Below, one piece after another: positions 21,995-31,121 of a DNA stretch of 64,000 bases. Origin of the DNA: an uncultured Porphyromonadaceae bacterium (GTDB lineage Bacteria; Bacteroidota; Bacteroidia; Bacteroidales; Muribaculaceae); NCBI GenBank assembly GCA_947177405.1, contig CAMWUJ010000002.1, positions 1 to 64,000 on the forward strand, in the 5' to 3' direction. The notes beneath the pieces are model-generated. The model worked only from the letters and a program-made list of their open reading frames with translations. It made no database searches and was not told the origin of the DNA. Within the stretch, counting starts at the first letter, position 1. Each line of letters opens with the position of its first letter. A program made the translations under genes and the position numbers.

Positions 21995-22968
21995 AACTTA
22001 AAAATACTTTACTGATCTTTTTCCTTCTCTTCGCTTTTACTGTCGAAGCGGATGTGACTGTGAAGCTGGCTCCTAATTCCATCAATGCCGGCCAATTGAA
22101 AACTACCATGGAGAGTAACCTTACAAAACTCCTAACAGCACTCGATAAGGCCGGTCGAAATGGAACAACTCCTAATTTCACTGGAATTTCCATAGAGGAA
22201 GGAGCAAAGGAACATCTTCTCATTTTCTGGAAAGAAGCTGCGAATTTTATCTGTCTGAGTAACGCTTATGTCACAAATTGTCTTTATGACAGTCAAGGCT
22301 ACCAGGTACGCAAGATACGTATCAAGATGAAGCCTGTGGATAATTCATATACTGAGTCGCTTATAAGGGAACTGACTGTATCGATGAATAAGAAAGGTGT
22401 CATCACAGGAGTCCGGCCTGCTTGGGAGAATAACGAGGATATCGAAATGATTCTTGAAAATTCCAACGGACCGGTAGAGGATACACGCAGAAGAATGGAA
22501 ATTCTTAAATGGGTAGAGGATTTCCGGTGCTATTATAATGAGAAAAACCTCTCCTCATTGGAAAAGATTTTCAGTGATGACGCGTTGATCATAACCGGTA
22601 GTGTGGTGACACGTCGCAAGCAACACGGTGATTATGGTTCGGCTCTGGAGCAGAGTATAAAATATGTGAAGCAGACAAAAGAGGAGTATATAGAAAAGCT
22701 GAGAACCAAAATCTTCAAACCCAATAATAAGATCAACGTAACATTCGATCATATCACGGTGATGCGCCATAAAACAAAAGACTATATATTTGGTGTGACA
22801 TTGCATCAAGTGTGGAAAAATAATAACTACAAAGATGATGGCTGGCTCTTCCTTCTTTGGGATTTTAAAAATCCTGATGAACCGCAGATACACGTCCGCA
22901 CCTGGCAGCCGGAAGATGTGGTATCTCAACATGGCAAATTCTCATTAGATGATTTCTTTATTCCATAA
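21991..22968 (+). CDS. Exported protein with C-terminal NTF2-like domain
   Basis: 325 aa with a signal peptide (TLLIFFLLFAFTVEA). Residues about 25-165 form a domain of unknown type. Residues about 170-325 (EILKWVEDFRCYYNEK, IFSDDALIITG, GWLFLLWDFKNPDEP, VRTWQPEDV) look like an NTF2/SnoaL-type fold, and the same domain recurs at the C-terminus of the protein at 30120-31121 with many identical residues. NTF2-like domains bind small ligands or act as scaffolds; no catalytic residues can be assigned. Last cistron of the operon, ended by the terminator at 22988. Confidence 0.7.
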   Translation: MKLKNTLLIFFLLFAFTVEADVTVKLAPNSINAGQLKTTMESNLTKLLTALDKAGRNGTTPNFTGISIEEGAKEHLLIFWKEAANFICLSNAYVTNCLYDSQGYQVRKIRIKMKPVDNSYTESLIRELTVSMNKKGVITGVRPAWENNEDIEMILENSNGPVEDTRRRMEILKWVEDFRCYYNEKNLSSLEKIFSDDALIITGSVVTRRKQHGDYGSALEQSIKYVKQTKEEYIEKLRTKIFKPNNKINVTFDHITVMRHKTKDYIFGVTLHQVWKNNNYKDDGWLFLLWDFKNPDEPQIHVRTWQPEDVVSQHGKFSLDDFFIP

Positions 22969-22987
22969 ATTCACTTAATTCATAAAA

Positions 22988-23019
22988 ACAGAAGGGCTAT
23001 GTAGTCCTTCTGTTTTTTT
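22988..23019 (+). terminator. Intrinsic terminator of the first kinase operon
   Basis: Stem acagaagg (22988-22995) with ccttctgt (23006-23013), 10-nt loop, then seven T residues. It lies 20 bp after the last stop codon of the four-gene operon. Confidence 0.8.
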
Positions 23020-23050
23020 ACTTAACTATCGCAAGTGAATGATGTTTCTT

Positions 23051-23208
23051 TCATTCTGAAATATACTTTAACAATCCGTTCACCGTCTGCTTTTTCAAGC
23101 CGCCGGCGATCAGAACTTCAGCTAATTCCAAAATAAAAGGAATTGTACCCACAGAAACGCTTGGCATGGCTAAGCTCCTCCACAGAAAAAACAGAATTTC
23201 GCAGAAGC
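23051..23208 (-). repeat. Dispersed repeat carrying a 38-aa small ORF (copy 1)
   Basis: On the minus strand an ORF from ATG at 23167 to TGA at 23051 encodes MPSVSVGTIPFILELAEVLI and continues for 18 more residues. The same block in the other orientation, with mutations and frameshifts, recurs at 61200-61275 and 61436-61625. Similarity extends upstream of the small ORF (attctgttttt) and past its stop to about 23021. It is therefore a repeated element; whether the peptide is made is unknown. It fills most of the 360-bp gap before the PEGA/WG gene. Confidence 0.5.
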
Positions 23209-23228
23209 CGGACGGAAGAATTTATGCG

Positions 23229-23260
23229 CTTGTGAAACTTGAATAATTTATTTATCTTTG
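23229..23260 (+). promoter_or_regulatory. Probable promoter of the PEGA/WG gene
   Basis: CTTG at 23229-23232 (one mismatch to TTTG), 20-nt spacer, TATCTTTG at 23253-23260, 69 bp before the ATG at 23330. Confidence 0.5.
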
Positions 23261-23329
23261 CATCGGCTACCGTTCTCTACCACGGGCGCTTACCGAATAC
23301 TTTTTACTGAAATTCTTGAATATAAATTA

Positions 23330-25354
23330 ATGGCAAAACTGATTAAAACGTTTCTGTTCATTGTATTGCTCGGTCTGACTTTCTCCGCCAGTTCTGACTC
23401 GCTTAAAGTGGAACGTCTTGCTGCTAATCCTATGGATATAACTGCTCGAACAGCCAATGTGCGCGACCTTGACAAGGAGTTGTGTGCTCTGGTGAGGGTA
23501 TCTCTCCCTATTGAAGGATGTAAATTTGAGGGTAATGTGGTTAAGGCAGAATATGATGTGGGGGAATATCTCGTCTTCCTTGCACCCGGCACAAAGATGT
23601 TTCGTATCAAATGCCCCGGTACAGTGCCCGTTGATGTCCGTTTTAGCCAGGTGTCCGACATAGAGTCGGTCGAGTCGGGAGTGACATACACATTATATCT
23701 ATCCGGCTACGAGGATTTGATCCCAACGGATAACCGCAAGAAAGCCGATGCCGGAGGTAATTATCTGGTGCTCGATATCACTCCCAAAACTGATGTGCTG
23801 GTAAAGGTTGACGATGTGCTTCAGAAGGTTGAGAATGGACAGGCTCTCACATTTCTCCGATATGGCACCCATACCTATGATGTTCAGGCAGAAGGATATG
23901 CACCGGAGAAAGGCACCGTGACAATCGGGAAAGGCGATAGGACCGTTGTTAATGTCACACTCCGATCGGCGCGTGCAACATTCCATGTAAATTCGGAAAC
24001 TCCCGGCACCTCAATATATGTGAATGGCAAACATGTAGGCACCGACACCTATCTCGGGGAGCAACCCGCCGGCACATATCTTGTTGAGGCCTCCAAGGAG
24101 GGGTATGGTTCATTTAGTAAGACGGTGGAATTGGCGGAAGGAGAGACCACGATGCTTACTATACCGGCCTTGACTCCGATATATGGGGTCCTCAATGTCG
24201 GATATAGTCCGGTGGAATCGCAAGTCTTGATAGATGGTAAAAATGTCGGCACCAGCCCCGGTGTATTCAATGATATCACTGTAGGCCAACATACAATCTC
24301 CATCTCCAAATCAGGTTATGCCACATTCACTACCACAGTCAATATAACAGAGGGAGAGGTGGCAAATCTTTCCGGATCCCTTCAGCAGGGAGGAGGGATT
24401 ACTCAGGAATTTGTAAATAATCTACCAAAAGAGTATGAAGATTTGGGGAGCTTCTCGGAAGGCCTTGCAGGGATTAAGATTAGAGGGAAGTGGGGTTTTA
24501 TTGACAAGAGTGGAAAACTCGAAATTCCTGCTGAGTATGATAGGTGCTATGTGTTCTCAGAAGGCCTTGCGCAGGTAGGGATTGGAGGAAAATATGGCTT
24601 TATTGACAAGAACGGAAAGCTGGTTATCCATGCTAAGTATGATTACGCAGGGTCTTTCTCGGAAGGCCTTGTGCAGGTAGAGATTGGAGGGAAATATGGC
24701 TTTATTGACAAGAGCGGAAAGCTGGTTATCCAGGCTAAGTATGATTGGTGCGGAAATTTCTCGGAAGGCCTTGCAGTGGTAGAGATAGGAGGAAAAAGTG
24801 GTTTTATTGACAAGAGCGGAAAGCTCGTAATCCCAGCTAAATATGATTATTCAGACTCCTTCTCAGACGGCCTTGCAGTAGTTCAGATTGGAGAGAAAAA
24901 GGGATTTATCGACAAGAACGGTAAGCTCGTCATTTTTGCTGAGTATGAAAACTGTTCGGATTTCTCGGAAGGTCTTGCAAAAGTTTTGATTGGAGAAAAC
25001 TGGGGGTTTATCGACAAGAACGGAAAGTTCGTCATTCCTGCAGAGTATGATGTTGCAAAACCCTTCTCGGAAGGTCTTGCAGAGGTCGAGATTGGAGAAA
25101 AATGTGGCTTTATCAACAAAAACGGAAAGCTCGTCATTCCTGCAGAGTATGATGGTGCAGGACCCTTCTCGGAAGGCTTTGGATGTGTTAAGATTGGAGG
25201 GAAATATGGTTTTATCGATAAGAGTGGGAAGCTCGTAATACCTGCTGAGTATGATGGAGCATGGCAGTTCTCGGAAGGCCTTGCACTTGTGAAATTTGGA
25301 GGGAAGTGGGGTTATGTAGATAAAACCGGCCGTTCTACATTCGATTTCCGTTAA
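23330..25354 (+). CDS. Exported PEGA-domain protein with nine WG repeats
   Basis: 674 aa from the ATG at 23330 (an upstream in-frame TTG at 23258 lies inside the promoter). Signal peptide (FLFIVLLGLTFSAS), then the Bacteroidales N-terminal beta domain (about 22-145: NPMDITART, EGNVVKAEYDVGEYLVFLA). Next come PEGA-type carbohydrate-binding-like repeats (about 160-360: YAPEKGTVTIGKGDRT, GTSIYVNGKHVGTD, SQVLIDGKNVGTSPG). The C-terminus has nine WG repeats of about 34 aa (core GFIDKSGKLVIPAEYD). Near-identity of repeat DNA suggests recent expansion. Probably a periplasmic or surface binding protein; ligand unknown. Confidence 0.88.
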   Translation: MAKLIKTFLFIVLLGLTFSASSDSLKVERLAANPMDITARTANVRDLDKELCALVRVSLPIEGCKFEGNVVKAEYDVGEYLVFLAPGTKMFRIKCPGTVPVDVRFSQVSDIESVESGVTYTLYLSGYEDLIPTDNRKKADAGGNYLVLDITPKTDVLVKVDDVLQKVENGQALTFLRYGTHTYDVQAEGYAPEKGTVTIGKGDRTVVNVTLRSARATFHVNSETPGTSIYVNGKHVGTDTYLGEQPAGTYLVEASKEGYGSFSKTVELAEGETTMLTIPALTPIYGVLNVGYSPVESQVLIDGKNVGTSPGVFNDITVGQHTISISKSGYATFTTTVNITEGEVANLSGSLQQGGGITQEFVNNLPKEYEDLGSFSEGLAGIKIRGKWGFIDKSGKLEIPAEYDRCYVFSEGLAQVGIGGKYGFIDKNGKLVIHAKYDYAGSFSEGLVQVEIGGKYGFIDKSGKLVIQAKYDWCGNFSEGLAVVEIGGKSGFIDKSGKLVIPAKYDYSDSFSDGLAVVQIGEKKGFIDKNGKLVIFAEYENCSDFSEGLAKVLIGENWGFIDKNGKFVIPAEYDVAKPFSEGLAEVEIGEKCGFINKNGKLVIPAEYDGAGPFSEGFGCVKIGGKYGFIDKSGKLVIPAEYDGAWQFSEGLALVKFGGKWGYVDKTGRSTFDFR

Positions 25355-25398
25355 TAAGCAAATAAGGGATAGATAGGAGGAGGAATCTAATACAGTAA

Positions 25399-25682
25399 GT
25401 TCCACCCCGTCCCGGGGTAGAGGGGTGCGAGTATGGGTTGCCGGAGGTAGGCTCGTTCCTCGCCAACCCCCGGTTAACCAAGATATAACCCTTCCGGGGT
25501 AGATGTGTAGATTATCCATATATAGGCCCTTCGGGTTAAAGGAATTGATTGGGATGTAGAAGTTATATCCGGATAGATTACCACGGAGTGGTTGTATATT
25601 TGTTAACCGTGGGTTGGCGAGGAACGAGCCTACCCACGGCAATCCATCTACTTTCACCCTCTACCCCGGGACGGGGTTGAAC
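25399..25682. repeat. Pair of REP-like units in inverted orientation
   Basis: Two ~80-bp arms, 25399-25478 and 25602-25682, are imperfect reverse complements. Each contains the core gtaggctcgttcctcgccaa that also marks REP-like hairpins at 27109, 31565, 33332 and 35313. The 120 bp between them holds smaller hairpins (cccttccgggg, cccttcgggtt). The whole 25355-25800 region lacks genes and could fold into a large stem in the 3' region of the PEGA/WG transcript. Confidence 0.65.
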
Positions 25683-25801
25683 CCCATCCTGACCGAGGAT
25701 AATGCAACCACTCCGACCATAAGAACCCTGATTCTTTTCGTTTCTATAATAATTAGTTTTAAAGGAAAGAAGTGTTATTTTCGTCCTCTCTTAATATATG
25801 A

Positions 25802-25833
25802 TTTGTCTGTATCAAAAGTAAATTGTAATTTTG
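25802..25833 (+). promoter_or_regulatory. Promoter of the Sel1 protein gene (shared block, copy A)
   Basis: TTTG at 25802-25805, 20-nt spacer, TAATTTTG at 25826-25833. The surrounding ~120 bp is repeated before the genes at 30120 and 33926, so promoter and signal peptide were duplicated together. Confidence 0.8.
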
Positions 25834-25858
25834 TGTCTATACAAATACTTTATTGAAA

Positions 25859-27070
25859 ATGAGACGAATCTTCATAACCATATTATCATTTGTCTCTTTC
25901 TTTCCATTCATCAGTCAAGGTCAGGAATTCAAAGTGGCGAGCTTCGATTATAATCCTTCCGATCTCACTGCCCGTGTGGGAGAATATAGTCGTGTTGATC
26001 TTGACGGTAGAAAATGTGCTATTCTAAAGATTTCGGTAGCCGACGATATAGTTGAAGCCCAAGGGAATGTGGTAGGAGATATCATAAAGAAGGGAATGGA
26101 GAAATGGATATATATAGCACATGACTCCAAACATGTGAAACTCCTTTTTGACAAGCATCATTCCCTAATGCTTAATTTCATCGACTATAATTATCCGGTG
26201 GTCTCGGAGCAGATGGTGTATGACGTAAAGTTGGAAGAGAAAGTTTCAAATGATTCCGGTGCAACTAATAAGTTATCGGTTGATCGGCCGCAAGAAACCG
26301 AACTCCTGAAGGACGCAAAAAAAGCATATGAAGAAAGAGATTTTGCTAAAGCTCTGAGACTCTTCTCAAAAATAGATAATGATAAGGAGGCACAATACTA
26401 TTTAGGGGAAATGTATTACGAGGGAGAGGGAGTTTCCAAGAATGATAAGGAAGCTGCCATCTGGTTTAGAAAAAGTGCGGATCAAGGATATGCTTTATCT
26501 CAAGCTAATCTGGGATTATTATATTTGTGTGGTTATGGGGTGGAAGAAGATTGTCAGGAAGCTATAAAATGGTTTACAAAAGCTGCTGAACAAGGAGATA
26601 TTTTGGCTCTGCGGAATTTAGGAAATATCTATTACTTCGGTGAAGATATCCCAAAAGATTATCAAGAAGCGGTAAAATGGTGGAGGCTGGGTGCAGAGAA
26701 AGGAGATCCTGATCTGCCATACCTTTTAGGAATTATGTATTATGAAGGAAATAAGATAAACAAGGATTATACAGAAGCATATAAATGGTTTCTTAAAGGA
26801 GCTGAACAGAACAATGAGTTGTGTCAATTGAGAATAGGAGTAATGTATTATAATGGCTTTGGAGTACCTGTTGATTATAAACAGGCTGCACATTGGTGGA
26901 AATTAAGTGCTGATAATGGAAATTCGAGAGCCATGTTTAATCTCGGGTCGCTTTATCTTGATGGGTTAGGTGTCAAAAAAAATGAAGCAGAAGCAGTAAA
27001 ATGGTTTAAATTATCTGCTGATCATGGCAATGAAGATGCAAAAAGAAAAATCAGAGAAATGGGGTATTAA
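25859..27070 (+). CDS. Exported beta-domain protein with Sel1 repeats
   Basis: 403 aa from the ATG at 25859 (a TTG two codons upstream is less likely). Signal peptide (ITILSFVSFFPFISQGQ), then the N-terminal beta domain (about 20-130: YNPSDLTARVGEY, EAQGNVVGDIIKKGMEKW) shared with the genes at 23330, 30120 and 31786. Sel1-like repeats follow from about 150 to the end (QYYLGEMYYEGEGVSKNDKEA and six similar units of about 36 aa). Sel1 repeats are alpha-solenoid protein-binding scaffolds. The protein is expected in the periplasm or on the surface. No partner is identified. Confidence 0.88.
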   Translation: MRRIFITILSFVSFFPFISQGQEFKVASFDYNPSDLTARVGEYSRVDLDGRKCAILKISVADDIVEAQGNVVGDIIKKGMEKWIYIAHDSKHVKLLFDKHHSLMLNFIDYNYPVVSEQMVYDVKLEEKVSNDSGATNKLSVDRPQETELLKDAKKAYEERDFAKALRLFSKIDNDKEAQYYLGEMYYEGEGVSKNDKEAAIWFRKSADQGYALSQANLGLLYLCGYGVEEDCQEAIKWFTKAAEQGDILALRNLGNIYYFGEDIPKDYQEAVKWWRLGAEKGDPDLPYLLGIMYYEGNKINKDYTEAYKWFLKGAEQNNELCQLRIGVMYYNGFGVPVDYKQAAHWWKLSADNGNSRAMFNLGSLYLDGLGVKKNEAEAVKWFKLSADHGNEDAKRKIREMGY

Positions 27071-27108
27071 CTACTCCAATACCCCGGAGGGGTTGCTGTC
27101 CAACCTAA

Positions 27109-27141
27109 CCGGGGGTTGGCGAGGCACGAGCCTACCCCCGG
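27109..27141. repeat. REP-like hairpin
   Basis: Palindrome ccgggggttggcgaggc...cctacccccgg, 38 bp after the Sel1 gene stop. It is one of six related units in the island. The rest of 27071-27353 contains a further weak inverted pair (aagggat/atccctt) and no gene. Confidence 0.65.
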
Positions 27142-27353
27142 ATACCCAAAGATAAGACCTCAAGCCGGGAAGGGTTGCCGTGTCGTAAGGGATCCGAGAG
27201 ATTGACATTGCATTACGGTATCCCTTCCCTGGTTGCGAGTGTTTTAGGTGGTCTTAGGCTTTCCTTTTATATTGCTTTAAGTGGGGGTATCTGCGGCATT
27301 GAGACTTTGAATTATAAATAAAAAGTGGTATCTTTGCATGAAAGACAGGTGTT

Positions 27354-28916
27354 ATGAAGTTTTTAAGATATCCTATAGGCATACAGACTTTCTCAACGAT
27401 AATCGAGGAGGGATATGCCTATGTTGACAAGACTGCTTTTATCGAGCCGCTTCTCAGACATGGCAAATATATCTTCCTGAGTCGTCCCCGCAGGTTTGGA
27501 AAAAGTCTGATGCTCTCCACTCTCAAAAGCTACTTCGAGGGGAGACGTGATCTTTTTAAAGGATTGGCTATTGATAATATTGATATGGACTGGACTCCAT
27601 CTCCTGTTCTTCATTTTGATTTCAACAATGGGTTGTATAATACTATCACGGGACTTGTGGTCAAGCTTCATGACACCTTGATGGATTATGAGGAGCAGTA
27701 TGGGCTTCCTGTGGGGGATAAAAGTGAAGAAAATATTCCTGTTCGTTTCCGAAGGATTATACAGGCAGCCTATGAAAAGACAGGACGTAAGGTAGTGATA
27801 CTAATCGATGAATATGACAAGCCGCTATTATCGATAGAGGAAAAACCGGCAATATTCGAGGAATATCAGCAATTGCTTAAGAGCTTCTACGGCAATCTCA
27901 AATCAATGGATGCCATGATCCGCTATGCGTTTATTACCGGTGTGGCCCGTTTCAGCAAGGTCAGTATTTTCAGCGACCTCAACAATCTTGACGATATCTC
28001 GATGGAAGATACATTCGCCGACATTTGCGGATGGACTGAGGGAGAACTGGTCGATACATTCAGTCCCGGTATAGAAGAACTTGCCAATAAACGCAAAGAG
28101 AGTTTTGAGGAAACCCTCACCGCATTGCGTTCTTATTATGACGGATATCTTTTTGCCCCGGAGGGGTCACGCCTGTATAACCCCTTCAGTGTGCTCCGAT
28201 CCCTCAAAGCAAGAAGCATTGAACCCTATTGGTTTGCTACCGGTACACCGTCCTTCTTGGTAAAAAGGATAAAGGCAATGGGTATTTATCCTCCCGATAT
28301 TAATGGTGTAAAATGTACCCGTGCCCAATTGGTCGCCGTCAGAATGAATGATTCTAATCCGGCTCCACTAATGTTCCAGACCGGGTATCTTACAATTGCG
28401 TCTTACGAACGTGATCGTTACGAGCTTCGGTTTCCTAACCGCGAGGTTGAAATGGGATTTTATCAGGAGCTGCTCCCACTATATACACCTTCTACAAAAG
28501 ATTCCACAGGAGCATTCAGTATATTTAATTTTCAAGATGATCTTTATGAAGGTCGTCCGGCAGATTTTATGAAGCGACTTTCCACTCTCCTAAAAGATCT
28601 TCCCGGCGAGGATCACAACGAGTCGTCGTATCGAGCAATCACTTACCTCATAGCAGTGCTTTGCACCCCCAATTCTATAGCCGAGCATCACGGTTATAAG
28701 GGACGCAGCGATATAGAAGTTCTGACACGCGGCTACATATATCTTTTTGAATTTAAATACAACAAGACTGTGCGAGAGGCGATGTATCAGATTCATTCAC
28801 GCGATTATGCCGGCCGTTACGCGATGGATTCCCGAACGGTATATCTCATAGGAGCCAACTTCAATGAAAATAAAGAGAAGAGAGGTCTGGAATATGAGAT
28901 TGAGGAATTGTTATGA
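27354..28916 (+). CDS. AAA-ATPase-like / PD-(D/E)XK nuclease superfamily protein
   Basis: 520 aa, the common Bacteroidales architecture of an AAA-ATPase_like domain followed by a PDDEXK_9-type domain. The N-terminus (YPIGIQTFSTIIEEGYAYVD) leads to a P-loop variant RPRRFGKSLML and Walker B VVILIDEYDKPL near residue 150. The C-terminal nuclease-like core is seen in DIEVLTRGYIYLFEFKYNKT. Members occur in many scattered copies per genome and behave like mobile or defence-associated cassettes; their biological role is unsettled. It sits among signalling genes but is unrelated to them, and its stop codon overlaps a broken Sel1 gene. Confidence 0.85.
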   Translation: MKFLRYPIGIQTFSTIIEEGYAYVDKTAFIEPLLRHGKYIFLSRPRRFGKSLMLSTLKSYFEGRRDLFKGLAIDNIDMDWTPSPVLHFDFNNGLYNTITGLVVKLHDTLMDYEEQYGLPVGDKSEENIPVRFRRIIQAAYEKTGRKVVILIDEYDKPLLSIEEKPAIFEEYQQLLKSFYGNLKSMDAMIRYAFITGVARFSKVSIFSDLNNLDDISMEDTFADICGWTEGELVDTFSPGIEELANKRKESFEETLTALRSYYDGYLFAPEGSRLYNPFSVLRSLKARSIEPYWFATGTPSFLVKRIKAMGIYPPDINGVKCTRAQLVAVRMNDSNPAPLMFQTGYLTIASYERDRYELRFPNREVEMGFYQELLPLYTPSTKDSTGAFSIFNFQDDLYEGRPADFMKRLSTLLKDLPGEDHNESSYRAITYLIAVLCTPNSIAEHHGYKGRSDIEVLTRGYIYLFEFKYNKTVREAMYQIHSRDYAGRYAMDSRTVYLIGANFNENKEKRGLEYEIEELL

Positions 28917-29028
28917 GAATGGTGAAGGAGTATAAAAAGATATTCATGAAGTCGTAAAATGGTATCGAAAAGCTGCTGAAAAAGGATCGATCTCTGCAAA
29001 GGTGGCTCTTCAAAATCTGGAATATTAA
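28909..29028 (+). pseudogene. 3' remnant of a Sel1-repeat gene
   Basis: In the frame starting at 28909 the sequence reads CYENGEGV, a stop codon, then KDIHEVVKWYRKAAEKG and on to LQNLEY and a stop at 29026-29028. This is clearly the end of a Sel1 gene like the one ending at 33141 (CYENGLGVTKDIQEAVKWY). The in-frame stop and the missing 5' part show it is dead. The remnant begins within the last codons of the nuclease-like gene. Confidence 0.75.
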
Positions 29029-29072
29029 ATTTGAATGATGTCACAGAATTTTGAACTTTGTAGAAATAAATG

Positions 29073-29241
29073 TAGTGCGGAATTAATGAAGCCGCATAAC
29101 GTCTGAATGGAGGGGAACACGCGGAATTATTTAATTTTTTACCCGATATTGCTCAAACTCCCTGAACAGGCGGAGAGATCGCAAAGCTCTCTCTATGCGG
29201 AAAGGGGATATGGGGCCTAAGCCACCCTTAGTTCCGCACTA
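29073..29241. repeat. GCGGAA/TTCCGC structured element, copy 1 (internally deleted)
   Basis: Starts tagtgcggaattaa and ends ttagttccgcacta, the same termini as the full copies, but is only 169 bp: the second half, with two of the TTCCGC sites, is deleted. It is preceded by tgaactttgtagaaataaatg, nearly the same flank as copies 2 and 3. Confidence 0.7.
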
Positions 29242-29300
29242 CCAATATTTCCATACGATATCTCATACTTTAGTGTTTTTTAACTTTGTAGAAATAAATG

Positions 29301-29601
29301 TAGTGCGGAATTAATGAAGCCGCATAACGTCTGAATGGAGGGGAACACGCGGAATTATTTAATTTTTTACCCGATATTGCTCAAACTCCCTGAACAGGCG
29401 GAGAGATCGCAAAGCTCTCTCTATGCGGAAAGGGGATATCCACAGCCCTTCGCTTTATTATTTGAAGAGGCCTATTCCGCGATCGAATAATTATGAGCTT
29501 CCGTCGGTTAAAAAGGATTGAATGTTCAGGTTGTCTAAACAATAGTTATTCCGCGCGATCCGCTGCCATTGAGGCCTAAGACTCCCCTTAGTTCCGCACT
29601 A
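29301..29601. repeat. GCGGAA/TTCCGC structured element, copy 2
   Basis: 301 bp with 14-bp imperfect inverted ends (13/14). Inside, GCGGAA occurs three times in the first half and TTCCGC three times in the second, so three nested stems are possible. TAACTTTG, a -7-like box, lies at 29281-29288 just upstream. It is repeated with almost no change exactly 360 bp later. Confidence 0.75.
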
Positions 29602-29660
29602 ACAATAATTGCATACTATATCTCATACTTTAGTGTTTTTTAACTTTGTAGAAATAAATG

Positions 29661-29961
29661 TAGTGCGGAATTAATGAAGCCGCATAACGTCTGAATGGAG
29701 GGGAACACGCGGAATTATTTAATTTTTTACCCGATATTGCTCAAACTCCCTGAACAGGCGGAGAGATCGCAAAGCTCTCTCTATGCGGAAAGGGGATATC
29801 CACAGCCCTTCGCTTTATTATTTGAAGAGGCCTATTCCGCGATCGAATAATTATGAGCTTCCGTCGGTTAAAAAGGATTGAATGTTCAGGTTGTCTAAAC
29901 AATAGTTATTCCGCGCGATCCGCTGCCATTAAGGCCTTAGCCTCCCCTTAGTTCCGCACTA
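29661..29961. repeat. GCGGAA/TTCCGC structured element, copy 3
   Basis: Near-identical to copy 2 including the upstream flank (TAACTTTG at 29641-29648); the repeat period is 360 bp. Together, copies 1-3 fill the gene-free region 29029-30000. Confidence 0.75.
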
Positions 29962-30065
29962 CATTTATTCTTTTCGTTTTCTCTACAATCGTTATTCTTT
30001 TCGTTTCTATCATAATTAGTTTAAAAAAGAGAGAAGAATTATCTACCTCCTCTTATAAAATATAA

Positions 30066-30097
30066 TTTGTATGTATGAAAAGTAAATTGTAATTTTG
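30066..30097 (+). promoter_or_regulatory. Promoter of the beta-domain/NTF2-like gene (shared block, copy B)
   Basis: TTTG at 30066-30069, 20-nt spacer, TAATTTTG at 30090-30097. The block from about 29995 to the start codon is homologous to 25731-25858. Confidence 0.8.
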
Positions 30098-30119
30098 TAA
30101 AAGACCAACTTTATTGAAA

Positions 30120-31121
30120 ATGAAACGATTCTTCATAACCATATTGTCACTTGCCTCTTTATTTCCATTCATCAGTCAAGCTCAGGAATTCAAAGTGGCA
30201 AGCTTCGATTATAATCCTTCCGATCTCACTGCTCGGGTTGGAGAATATAGTCGCGTTGATCTTGATGGTAGAAAATGTGCTCTTCTTAAAGTATCAGTTG
30301 CCGATGATATTGTTGAAGCCCAAGGAAATGTTGTTGGAGATATCATAAAGAAAGGAATGGAGAAATGGGTATACATTGCTCATGATTCGAAACATGTGAA
30401 ACTCCTTTTCGACAAGCATCATTCCCTAATGCTTAATTTCATCGACTATAATTATCCGGTGGTCTCGGAGCAGATGGTGTATGATGTGAAGTTGGAAGAG
30501 GAAAAAAATGAACAAACTAATGTTATTTCTAACACTGTTTTAAAGCCCTCAATCCAACCACACGACATATTGTCAGAAAATGATGAAGCAAGTGTTGCAG
30601 AAAAAATCGGGAGTAAAGAGAAAATATCCGGAAAAGTTGCCAGCGAGGATAATAGTATAATAATCCTTAATTGGATTGAATCTTTACGGGAACTCTATAA
30701 TAAAAAAGATTTAATGGCATTAGAAGATATTTTCAGTGACGATGCCTTAATTATTATGGGGAAAACGATGATTAGGCGTAGGCAGAATTATTTTGAATTA
30801 GAACAAACTGCTAAGAATAGATATCAATCAAAGAGTGATTTTCTGGCGAACCTTCAAAGACTTATGCGAAATAATAGTAAAATAAACGTTGAATTTGATA
30901 ATATCAGTATAAAATCGCATAAAAAGATTGATAATCTCTACGGAGTAAATCTTCATCAAAATATTATAACCTCAAATTACAAAGATTCCGGTTGGCTTTT
31001 TCTTCTTTGGGACTTCACAGATCCGGATGTGCATCAAATTATAGTGCGTCTATGGCAAACAGAGCAGGACGTTGCTCAGAACGGACTTTTCACTATTGAT
31101 GATTTAAAAATAGCTGAATGA
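30120..31121 (+). CDS. Exported beta-domain protein with NTF2-like C-terminus
   Basis: 333 aa from the ATG at 30120. Signal peptide (ITILSLASLFPFISQAQ) and N-terminal beta domain (about 20-130) are nearly identical to those of the gene at 25859, at DNA level too. After a short linker the C-terminal domain (about 175-333: ILNWIESLRELYNKK, IFSDDALIIMGKT, GWLFLLWDFTDPD) matches the NTF2-like domain ending the protein at 21991-22968, not Sel1 repeats. It is therefore a domain-swap chimera of two neighbouring gene types. Exported; function unknown. Confidence 0.83.
   Translation: MKRFFITILSLASLFPFISQAQEFKVASFDYNPSDLTARVGEYSRVDLDGRKCALLKVSVADDIVEAQGNVVGDIIKKGMEKWVYIAHDSKHVKLLFDKHHSLMLNFIDYNYPVVSEQMVYDVKLEEEKNEQTNVISNTVLKPSIQPHDILSENDEASVAEKIGSKEKISGKVASEDNSIIILNWIESLRELYNKKDLMALEDIFSDDALIIMGKTMIRRRQNYFELEQTAKNRYQSKSDFLANLQRLMRNNSKINVEFDNISIKSHKKIDNLYGVNLHQNIITSNYKDSGWLFLLWDFTDPDVHQIIVRLWQTEQDVAQNGLFTIDDLKIAE

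Noticed and set aside
23258-23329. TTG start giving a 698-aa PEGA/WG protein
   Set aside because: This start overlaps the TATCTTTG promoter box and precedes the signal peptide; the ATG at 23330 is correct.
24863-25657. 264-codon minus-strand frame opposite the WG repeats and REP unit
   Set aside because: It is the antisense shadow of the WG repeats, whose regular codon pattern keeps the opposite frame open; the plus-strand protein has a signal peptide and known domains.
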